Shown here one piece after another: positions 55,101 to 64,000 of a DNA stretch of 64,000 bases; the first letter of the stretch is position 1, and every line of letters begins with the position of its first letter. The DNA comes from Corbicula japonica (Eukaryota > Mollusca > Bivalvia > Venerida > Cyrenidae). The position numbers and the translations under genes are program-made. The notes under the pieces are model-generated. The model was not told where the DNA came from. It worked only from the letters and a program-made list of their open reading frames with translations, and did not search any database. The DNA is taken from contig JAZAYU010000002.1 of the NCBI GenBank assembly GCA_038501625.1, positions 16,668,053 through 16,732,052 on the forward strand. Direction: 5' to 3'.

Positions 55101-58100
55101 GTACATGAGTCTTCACTTCTTATTGAGAACAAAGTCTGTTTTTATCATTTATAATTCAAAGGATATGCAGCTCACTGTCTTCTCAATGTCATTTCTAGTA
55201 AGTACATTTATAGCTGCAGGGGTTTTCCTAGCCTTTCTGAGGGTCCTGAAAATGGACCCTTTCCTAAAGCAAACAGACTCTTTCCCAATCCGAAATTTCT
55301 TCCATTTTTCCCAATTGAATCCACAGATAATTTTCAAGACATAAGAAACAGTGTTAACTTCCAATTGTTGTAAACAACTTACTGCTTTATCTCCCACTAT
55401 GCATGTGACGTCACAACCAGGTCTAAAATCTGGTGCATACGGTATACAATTATGTGTCTGTATGGAGAACAGTTTGTCGAGATACCAGTCCCTGCCGAGA
55501 AAATGGACATTCCGTTCCATTCAAAGAAGTTTCAACCGAATAAAATTGATCGGAGTTAATAGGCGATTTGGAGTAAAAAAATCATTCATTTTTGTGATAT
55601 TAACACTAATATGTTACCGAGTATGGCCTCTCATAATAGCAAATACTACGCAAAAAAAATTCGTAAACAGGATTCAAAAGGCTGTTAGTCAATTGTTGAC
55701 CTTTGCAAGAAATGGCAACAAAAAATACTGAACAAGAAACATCAAAACATCAACCGAAATCTGGACAAACAAAGCAACACGAGGGTGTTAGTGTTTGCTT
55801 GTCTGAAAGCAGTAGAAAACAAAGAAAAATTCTGTTATAGTCATTTGTTGACTTCAACAAATTAAAATTATTCCATACCTTGAGTTTTTTTCTAAACAAA
55901 CCTGTAGGTTTTAAACATATAGGTTTTAAACACTAAGCCACCCTGAGTGAATAAAAAGTAAACTGATCCTTCGTTGTAGAAGTTTAAAAAAGGGGGAAAA
56001 ATGCATAAAACAATGATTTTAAAATTCCAAAAACCTGTATTTTTGTCGATAAAAATTCCCAAAATGAGACGTTTCATGCGCTAAAATTTTCCCAAATCTG
56101 GCCAGGGTCCTTTTCCCAAAATGGCTAGGAAAACCCGTCAGCTGCTGTAAGCACTTCTCATCACTTTTCCTTGCAAATACAGCTGTCTTTACTTCTAATT
56201 ATTCCACTTGAAGTTGATTACAGCTTTCTTTATTTCACATACAGCTGTCTTCATATGAGTCTCTCATCCCTTCTTATTTATGGAAATCAGCAAAATTAGT
56301 CTTTTGATTACGGTCACTGTCATCGTAATTTGACACACGCATGCTGCTAATAAAGAACGATTCTGATTATTCCTACGAAATTCAACTTGTTCGCCTTGGA
56401 AAACTGAGCTAGCCCACGGACAAGTGACCAGTAAATTTGAGATTGTCCGATTCGATTTTCGGCTTGTCCCGGGCGTCGAGCTAGTGGGTTTGTCCAGCCC
56501 TGTTACCGCACTGGTAAATTGTTGTTCTTTTTACTGTATTGGCCTAGGCACAACCCAAAGTGAGATGAGTCTCTCACAGTTATTTAAATTCAAAATAGCA
56601 TTGTATTCGAACTACATGTATTGTGAATTTTGGCCCCCAAGTTACTGATTTGAATGCTAACTTGCTTACCATCCAAACAGATTCAAAAAGAATCTAGTTA
56701 AAATGAAACAACTCAATTTACACATTTCATATTTGATTTAGCGATATATTCTCTTATCCGATATGCAAATGGCCGATAAAATTTACATTGAGTATATTAT
56801 AGGAAATGGTTTGGTGTTTGCTGACATATTCTTATAGCCGATACCCGATTTTGTTGAGTCTACTATATAATAGATATTAACATTTGTACATGTAGAACAT
56901 TTAGTAACATGTAAAATTCTACTTTTTGGTTACAGAAGAAGAGCTGTGGGAGCATAGAAGACAAGCCAAACACGAGCCTCGGGAACCCAGACCATTTCCT
57001 ACAGAGAAACTCAAACAAACACCAGAAGAACTGCTGAAAATGGGTCAGCTACAGTGTAGCTTCTGTTTCCACTTCTACCTGAACAAGAGGTCCCTGAGAC
57101 GACATACTGTGAACGTACACAGGAAATGGTTGCTGTGGAACTGTGCTGTCTGTTTTGAAGGATTTAAGTCCAGTAAGTAAGGGAACCCTCAGGGTTTTCA
57201 ATAGCTTTTAACCCTTTCCTCCATATTATATACACTTTAATTAATCATCGCCATGCCGTCTGATCAAGATCTAAACTGTTCACTTTCTGATTTGTTAGGT
57301 TATCTCTGGCCAAAATGCAACCAGTGCAGATCCTGATTAGACGGGATGGATGTGCCGGCTGATCAGGATCTGCACTGGTCACTCATGCGTAAAAATGCAT
57401 ATTTATGGAGGAAAGGTTTGAAAATCCAGGAGTCATTCATTGTACCCTATTTGAGAATATTCAGAGGGTCATAATAAGGTCATCATGAGTCATGCATTGT
57501 ATCCGTTGTCTTATCATTTCTGTAAATCTATTTAACTTTAGCACCCTCAGGGTTTTCAATAGCTTTTGTTAATCAGGGCCTGTGGTCGTTTAACTTAAAT
57601 TGGAGACCAGTCTCAAATCTCAAGCATCAGATTGGCTGAATTGGGGACATGTGTGGTACCACACACATGCTTATGTGAGGTTGCGTCATTAAATTTTTTA
57701 TGCGATGTACAGCCAATCCTGTGCTAAAGACCACCTGTAAAGAAAGACCACCTGTCGACAAAGATCATGCTTTATTTGTCCCATGGACTGATTTAAAGAA
57801 GAAATTTACCTGTGAACAAAGACCACCTTCCTTTAAAGACCACTTTTGGGTTCTCCCCTGAGTGGTCTTTGTAGACAGGTTTGACTGTATTCAATATACT
57901 GATATTATTTAGAAAAATTATATTTTCTTTATGCTAAGAGTTCAGCCTATTGAAACATAATTTAGATTGTATTCTTAACTTATACAAAATTCTAAACAAT
58001 AAAAGGTATGCAAGAAAAGGTATCTAGAAAAATCTGTTACCTTGCCATGGGTAAACAGTTTTTGCAGGAACTCAGTCAAACTTTGTTTTCATGACTGAAG

Positions 58101-58984
58101 TTTACTCTCGATAACAGACTTTTCCAGCTTCACCTTACACTCATGCATGTAGTTATAGTCAAACCTTGGTGTATTTCTGAGTTTTACATATTTCAGGAGA
58201 TGAGTTGAATGCACATAAGAGAGAAAAACAACACAAGAGCAGCAAATGGGTGCTAGGAAACCACCAGTGTGACTCATGTGGCAAAATTTACAGCCGGCCT
58301 GACTCGTTCAGAGAACACAAATTGACCTGCAAGAAAACCGCAGCGGAAATTATGGCGTGTCGGACATTCCCATGTGACATTTGTGGATTATCATTTAAGT
58401 CTCAGATTCGTGTGAAGGCTCATAAACGCAATGTACATGTTGATGAGCCCGTTATTTGTCATGTCTGTGGGACAGTGTGTAAAAACAAGAGGGCGCTTCT
58501 GGTGCATCGACGGAGACATGACATGAAAAATAAAAAGTACCGATGTGAAAATTGCGGCAAGAGTTTCTTTAATAGCACGCTGCTTGAGCAACACGTGAGA
58601 ACACATTCTAAAGAGAAGCCATACAAATGCCCCGTATGTCCGTACACATGCGCCATAAGACAAAACGTTCACAAACATTCCAAGAAAGTTCATAAAGTAC
58701 AATATAAAGCCATTGATTTAACAAAGTTAAAGCAAGGGGCCAATGCAGCCAGTGAATTTTCTGTTTTCAAGGAGGAAATTAAACAACTTGGCATTGGTGT
58801 AGAATCGGATATGGATTCTTCTGATGCATCCAATCAAATGTCCACATCCAGTAAAATGTCGAGTTCCAATCAAATGTCGATGTCCAATCAAATGTCCACA
58901 TTCAGTAAAATGCCGATGTCAAGTAAAATGCAGACAACCAGTAAAACAGCAAAATTGCAAAGTGATAAAAACGTGTCGCCTTAA
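52118..58984 (+). CDS. C2H2 zinc-finger protein, 4 coding exons
   Basis: Exons 52118-52223, 54278-55096, 56936-57172 and 58197-58984, all joined in phase 1, give 1,950 nt and 649 residues. Probable nuclear DNA-binding regulator. Residues 1-165 are acidic with no known domain. There are about ten C2H2 fingers: two in exon B (LQCGICDFPC..., LQCEFCEVSC...), then CNDCESRFKT/KEELWEHRRQAKH, whose Cys and His halves are on exons B and C, LQCSFCFHF, CAVCFEGFKS/RDELNAHKREKQH split across C and D, and five more in exon D including a C2HC-like HQCDSCGKIY and YRCENCGKSF with a TGEKP-type linker SKEKPYKCP. The tail (about 595-640) is a 6-residue repeat. The clean assembly of fingers across two introns strongly supports the model. 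There may be a non-coding upstream exon, since an acceptor precedes the ATG. Confidence 0.92.
52349..53370 (+). mobile_element. Decayed mariner-type transposon in the zinc-finger gene intron
   Basis: TA-flanked TIRs CGAGGGTTGTCCCAATAAAT and inverse. A broken ORF retains HSPYSPDLTPLD near 52935, the mariner third-catalytic-residue motif. About 1.02 kb, many stops. Confidence 0.8.
53447..53630. mobile_element. Eroded piggyBac-type MITE
   Basis: The GATCTGAACATACACTGGTT and ATGAAGTAAAGG portions match the family. The ends are lost. Confidence 0.5.
53724..54146. mobile_element. MITE with ACTGTATAAGTGG ends
   Basis: TACTGTATAAGTGGATATTT at left and CATTACCACTTATACAGTA at right, TA-flanked, with CGCGAAAT subterminal motifs. 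About 420 bp, intron 1 of the zinc-finger gene. Confidence 0.8.
55216..56137. mobile_element. TIR element family 2, copy B
   Basis: CAGGGGTTTTCCTAGCC to GGCTAGGAAAACCC, in intron 2 of the zinc-finger gene. Collinear with 51035-51859 plus about 100 bp more. Confidence 0.8.
57207..57420. mobile_element. piggyBac-type MITE
   Basis: TTTTAACCCTTTCCTCCATA to TTATGGAGGAAAGGTTT, with the GATCAGGATCTGCACTGGTC core. Intron 3 of the zinc-finger gene. Confidence 0.8.
57600..57652. repeat. Half copy of the 136-bp palindrome
   Basis: GAGACCAGTCTCAAATCTCA and the following 25 bp match one arm of the family. The other arm is replaced. Confidence 0.65.
57705..57893. mobile_element. MITE with AAAGACCAC modules
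   Basis: The right end, read on the minus strand, is TACAGTCAAACCTGTCTACA; inner modules of AAAGACCACCTG recur four times. Tc1/mariner-like by its TA edge. Confidence 0.6.
58829..58956 (+). repeat. Coding 18-bp minisatellite in the zinc-finger gene
   Basis: Seven units of TCCAATCAAATGTCCACA type encode S-N-Q-M-S-T/S-S-K-M-S-S hexapeptides in the protein tail, in frame. Confidence 0.9.
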
Positions 58985-59025
58985 GTTGTGCTTAACTATG
59001 TTCTCCATACATACACCTTTATCAT

Positions 59026-59367
59026 GTGGGTAAACAGTGTAGATCCAGATTAGCCAGGACTGAAGGTTATAAAGCTGAGATTGGAAACCAGTCTCAAATC
59101 TCAAGCATCTGATTGGCTGAAATGGCGACTGGTCGCCATTTCAGCCAATCAGATGCTTGAGATTTGAGACTGGTTTCCATGCTCAGTTTTATAACCTTGA
59201 GCACAGTACACCTGTGCCATCTGATCAGGATCTACTCTGTTCACTTTTTGATTCATAAGGTTATATCTAACCAAGTAATGAACAGTGTAGATCCAGCTAA
59301 GGTAGCACGGATGTGCCAGCTGATCTGTTTGCCTATGAGATAAAAGTAGTTTATAAGGAGCAAAGGG
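59026..59367. mobile_element. piggyBac-type MITE with nested palindrome
   Basis: GTGTAGATCCAGATTAGCC, then the palindrome at 59063-59198, then the rest of the MITE ending AAGGAGCAAAGGG before TTAA. It overlaps the presumed 3' UTR of the zinc-finger gene. Confidence 0.7.
59063..59198. mobile_element. 136-bp palindromic foldback element, copy 2
   Basis: AAGGTTATAAAGCTGAG to its complement. Almost identical to the copy at 62301 and within a few bases of 40922. Confidence 0.9.
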
Positions 59368-59371
59368 TTAA

Positions 59372-59615
59372 CCCTTTCCTCCATATATACACACATATAC
59401 ACATTTTAACGCATGTACGACTAGTGTAGATCCAGATCAGTCAGCACATCTGTGCCTTGTGATCAGGATCTGCACTGGTCGCATTTTGATCAGAAATAAC
59501 CTAACAAATCAAAAAGCAAATAGTTTAGATCCTGATCAGATGGCACTGATTTGCTGACTGATCTGGATCTAAACTGTTCGACCACACAATAAAGGTGTAT
59601 CTATGGAGGAAAGGG
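59372..59615. mobile_element. Intact piggyBac-type MITE with TTAA on both sides
   Basis: CCCTTTCCTCCATATATA to TATGGAGGAAAGGG, with TTAA at 59368-59371 and 59616-59619, 244 bp. It shares its left TTAA with the neighbouring MITE. Confidence 0.9.
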
Positions 59616-59850
59616 TTAAAGTTACGTATACAGACTGTACATGTTGAAAATGAACATTCATTGTAAAATTTGAAGAATAGTATTTCAAATGTTGTTTTTT
59701 ATATTGTTTACTTTTAAAAAAATCCTTTTGCTATATATAGATATCAGATATTTTTTATTGAGACATTTTTATTACTGGAATCTTGATTAAAGTTGATTGA
59801 CCTATATTAAATACTTCGTCTTTGTAAGTGTTTGTAATTAGTCTTGAATG

Positions 59851-59856
59851 AATAAA
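59851..59856 (+). terminator. Candidate polyadenylation signal of the zinc-finger gene
   Basis: AATAAA about 870 nt beyond the stop, after the MITEs. Not unique in AT-rich DNA. Confidence 0.3.
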
Positions 59857-60289
59857 TAGGATTTCATCAAATGTATTGTGCTTTTATCTAATGTATAGGA
59901 AATAGATGTTGCACATCACAGGAAAACGTGTTCTTGGGGGAATAGACGTTATTTCTTGAAATGACATTGTAAAGACGAGTAGAAGACAAGATTCATTATG
60001 CAAATTGTTGGTAAAATAATACCTTATAATCAGAGTTGTTTCAAAAATTCCGCTCTAAGTTTGAGAAAAAAAGGGATATTTATGAGCTCATTCCAAATAC
60101 AATGTATAGTAAAAACTAACGTGGAAAAACCTATCGCCGAAGAAACTTTTTCCAGTAACGAGCTGCAAATGAAAGCAAACTAAGACAACACTGTCACCTC
60201 CAAAGGGAGATGATGCCTGAGGTGACAGCATTTTTTAACGATCAGTGTGATCTGTGTTTCAGTTTGTTTTAATATACTACCCCCGCCGT

Positions 60290-61320
60290 GTAGCAGTAGG
60301 AGTAAATAGAAATGGTCTTCGTTCATCCGTCTCTCCAACTGTCCGTCCATGTGTGTGTTGATTTCGTGTCTGGTCCATAACCTCTCAACCCCTGGAACGA
60401 ATTTCATGTAACTTTAGTCGAATGTTCAACCATAAGACGAAACCCATGGCCAAGGTAAAGGTCACCAGTGGTGTTCAAAGATTTGAATCATGTATTTCAT
60501 GTCCGGTCCATATCTATTGAACCCATGGTAGGAATTTCATAAAACTTTGGACAAATGTTCAGTCCATCAAGACGATGTGCATAACCCACAGACCGGCTCA
60601 AGGTCAATGTTTTCGTGTCTTTTTCATAACTTCTATAACCCTGGAAGTAATGTCATGAAACTTTTGTCAAATGTTTATCCCATCAAGACGATGTGCAGAA
60701 CTTCTATTCCAACCTGGCCATCTCGAGGTCATGGTCACCAGAGGTGTTTAAAAGTTTGAACCATTCATTTTGTGTCCGCCATAACTTTTAAACCCCTAAT
60801 AGTAATGTCATGAAACTTTTGTCAAATGTTTACCCCATCAAATCAATATAAACATGTCCAAATAAGGCCAGCTAAAGGTCAAGGTCACTAGTGTTTCAAT
60901 CACGAATTGTGTGTCCGCTCCATAACCACTAAACCGCTAGAAAAAATTTCATTAAAGTTTTGTCAAATGTATACCTCATAGAGACGATGTACAGAATCTA
61001 TGCTTCAACCATATTGGGGGTCAAAGGTTTGAGTAATGTATTGTGTGTCGGCTTCATAAAATAAACTCCTGGAAGGAAATTTACAAATCTTGTATCAAAT
61101 GTTAACCTCATTGAGATGATGTGCAGAACCTGTTTCAAATATGCTGGTTGAAGGCCAAGATCACAAGTGGTGGTCAAAGTTTTGAGCAAAGTATTTCCTC
61201 TCCGCTCCTTAACTTTTAAACCCGTTGAATGGATTTCATGAAATTTTGGTCAAATGTTAACCTCATTGAGACAATGTGCAGGACATGACATCGTACACCT
61301 TAATCAATTTTGACAATACT
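60290..61320. repeat. Degenerate satellite-like tandem array
   Basis: About seven units of 115-155 bp each contain GTCCGGTCCATAAC, a TTTCATGAAACTTTGGTCAA variant, and AAGACGATGTGCAGAAC. Units start near 60364, 60497, 60613, 60766, 60907, 61036 and 61191. Confidence 0.8.
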
Positions 61321-62300
61321 GTCTTATTTTATGTTATTCAACTAAAATAAATAATTATGTTTTCTTCCTTTTATAAGGGAGCGTGTTATTGAAAAAAGTT
61401 GGCATGACATGATTTATATATGGCCATGTGTAGTAGTTTCCGTCCGACTTACTAAGTAGTAATGCAACAAGACGACAAATATTAAAAGAATTTAGACATC
61501 ATCGTAACAACATTCCGGTGTCCGCTTTAAAGCTTCCATACTTCTATAGGTAAATCTCGAAGATCATGTAAGAAATGGCGTACTACTTATATAAAATACG
61601 TATAAGGCTATTTGCACAAAATGCGGAAAACATAGCTTATAATATGTTTTGATTGTTGGAATTAAGCATTAACAGTCATTTGGTAGTTTTGGTTCATAAC
61701 TAGTACTCATAATATATTGGTTCGTAACTAGTACTCGAAATTTGTGTTGGTCAAAACTTGCGATTTGTTGGTTTTTTGTGCTTAAATATCGACTTAAAGA
61801 CATAAGGGAACAGTAAATGTGTGTTAAAATTTGATTTGCAATATCTGACATGTCACTTTTAATCTAAAAAGAAACAAAATAAGGATTGTTCGTGAATTTT
61901 ACTCTTAAAATTCGTCCGCATTAAATCACTTTTTTGACTTTCAGGACCTAACTGCACCATTCTCAGCAACAACTAAGGTACCGATTGAAAGCTTTCATTT
62001 GCACGCATTCCGTGCACAACATGAACTTTAGAAAATATAAGAATATAATTAAATAATTAACTATTTCGTCCTAGCACGCGCGCAAGTTCTAAAAATGTTC
62101 GTGAATAGTACTTTTGATTCCCCACGGTGAGACTGCCTTGTTCAAACTATTTTCTGATAATTATCGAGGATTATATTCGAGGATAGGAGTAAGTGCATGT
62201 TATATTGAATTTCAATGCACTTTTGAAAAAGAAATGTATATAAAAATGTAGTTAACACTTTTTAAGCCGATTACTCTTGCAACATCGATGAACAGGCCTG
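61321..62300. other. Intergenic, nothing recognised
   Basis: AT-rich; short ORFs only, no coding character. Confidence 0.5.
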
Positions 62301-62436
62301 AAGGTTATAAAGCTGAGATTGGAAACCAGTCTCAAATCTCAAGCATCTGATTGGCTGAAATGGCGACTGGTCGCCATTTCAGCCAATCAGATGCTTGAGA
62401 TTTGAGACTGGTTTCCATGCTCAGTTTTATAAACTT
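62301..62436. mobile_element. 136-bp palindromic foldback element, copy 3
   Basis: AAGGTTATAAAGCTGAG to CTCAGTTTTATAAACTT. Nearly identical to copy 2. Confidence 0.9.
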
Positions 62437-64000
62437 GGGCACAATGTTGATCTAGATGATCCAGTTCAGTCTTGCTATGGACATGATGGATGCAATTAAA
62501 TTTACATATTAAAACTTTTTTTAGTTTAATATTTGAGACGATTTTGATTTTCGTGGAAACTTAAATTCATGGATCTTAAGTTAAATTTCAATTCCTATAT
62601 GGTTTAAAATTTTGCCCGAGAAATCCGCGAATAATTGTACCCCATCAATATTAATGATTTTACCGTAATCTTTTGTTCACTTTTCTCAAACATAAAAAAC
62701 ACCTTAATATGATCCTTAGCAAATTACATATATGAGTAGTTTAACAAAGAATGCAGAATAAAGACAAGTCATCAACAAGTATGTTTACTATCACATGCAT
62801 ATGATTAAAGGTGGTTAATCACTTTTTTCTCTTACAAACATGGCAAAAAATTAAAATTCGTTGTTGAACATAAGAATATACTGATATTTGCAACATAATA
62901 ATACATTTCTGCATAAAACAACTTTCGTGTTATGGTTTCGAAATTGGATGTTCAACCAAGTTTTCAATTTTGTTTTCTTTGGCCAGAAAACCTCTCGCCA
63001 TGTCAAGTATTTCGACTGAGAATCGTACATTAAAATTTTTGGCTAACCGTCTAGGAACGCACAAACGATATAAATATCACGGAAACAACGAATAAGCCAT
63101 TTTTTGTATTTGGTCGCACACAGAGGTTTAATCCAGAACAACACAGAAAATATGTAAAAACTCAACATTTTAATGATAACAACATATTAACTTTTCAATT
63201 TTGCACGCTACTGAATTCTGAGTAAACACCTGTTATGAGTTATACTGAGAAAACTCATTTCAAGCCTGTATATAAATTTATGAAATGTTGCTTGACTGTT
63301 AAAGAAAAATGTTTTACGTTTATAAAACTGGTTTAATTAATATGTTCTTGTTGTTTATACTGAAAAAGATGTAATTAAATCCAAAACTGTGATTATATTT
63401 GTACGAAATATAACTATCTGTCATGTAGGCCTATGTATCACCTGCCACTTCAAAATAATGTTAATAAGTAAAGTATAATAATATTATTATGTAAATGTTA
63501 CATAAAAGTAAAATGTATAATTATAAAATAAGATACAACGAAAGTGCGTTGCCATAAGACAGAAGACAATTGAAAAATATTGCGACACGGGAAACATTAC
63601 TGTTAATGCTAGGCTAATTGTGTCATAGATAGATAGCTGCAACTAAAGTCTGTCCCACCTAACCGTGAAACACATTTTCTGAATTTATTATGCATCTTTT
63701 AAAAAAAAGAATATCACCAATCGACGCAGAAAAAAAAATCCATGGGGTTGGTCTTTCCTTAGTTTTTGGATTTAAACACCTATAAAATAGTTATTTGTAA
63801 AAGTTTCATTTTCCCCATAGACGCTAATGTTATTTGTTTACGTCCATTTATTGCCGCGATATCTCACGTGCGATAAATTTCGCAACGTCATGTTCTTTCA
63901 ACGTTCTTGTTAACTTAGTATTATGGCGAGGTCGTGTTAACATTTTCATCTCTGTTATAACACAGATGAATGAATAATGATTAAAACAAGTATGTCAAGA
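62437..64000. other. Intergenic, nothing recognised
   Basis: No exon, TIR or tandem repeat could be supported on either strand. Confidence 0.5.

Overview
The window is eukaryotic, AT-rich and intron-rich, with a repeat load typical of a lophotrochozoan genome, most probably a bivalve mollusc. That assignment rests on style (LINE 3' tails, tRNA-derived SINEs, many TIR elements, a STRA6-like gene) and not on a marker gene. No bacterial or organellar genes, CRISPR array or rRNA were seen.

Host genes. (1) A complete 17-exon gene on the minus strand (42242 down to 10719) encodes a 788-residue STRA6-like (retinol-binding-protein receptor family) membrane protein. Every junction is GT-AG and every phase matches. 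(2) The first two exons of a second, tandem STRA6-like gene lie at 1155-500 on the minus strand and run off the left edge. The two copies share exon 1, exon 2, intron repeats and several kb of upstream sequence, so this is a tandem segmental duplication about 41 kb apart. (3) A 4-exon C2H2 zinc-finger gene on the plus strand (52118-58984) encodes about 649 residues and ten fingers. (4) A lone C2H2 exon on the minus strand (47363-47170) sits inside a long inverted repeat. (5) A weak RING-like fragment lies at 6046-6573.

The main discovery candidate is a complete-looking 8,744-bp DNA transposon at 24744-33487, inserted in intron 4 of the STRA6-like gene. It has terminal inverted repeats of about 270 bp starting CACAGGG and a perfect 8-bp target-site duplication (ATGCAGTC). 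It carries three genes: a 4-exon PIF1-like superfamily-1 helicase (plus, 462 aa), a two-exon P-element/THAP9-type transposase (minus, 801 aa) and a PHD-finger protein (plus, 571 aa). The PHD gene lies wholly inside, and antisense to, the long first intron of the transposase gene. The helicase and transposase genes start just inside opposite ends and converge. P-superfamily elements classically carry only a THAP-type transposase, so a P-type element with a helicase and a PHD protein looks like a new three-gene mobile system.

The rest is mobile DNA: fragments of one LINE family with a conserved 3' stem-loop, a CR1/L2-like LINE scrap, tRNA-derived SINEs (one with a 12-bp TSD), a Tc1 relic, a mariner relic, a hAT element with an 8-bp TSD, piggyBac-type MITEs with TTAA ends, three copies of a 136-bp near-perfect palindrome, a doubled palindrome, and several minisatellites. 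One minisatellite in intron 6 repeats the exon-6 splice donor itself.
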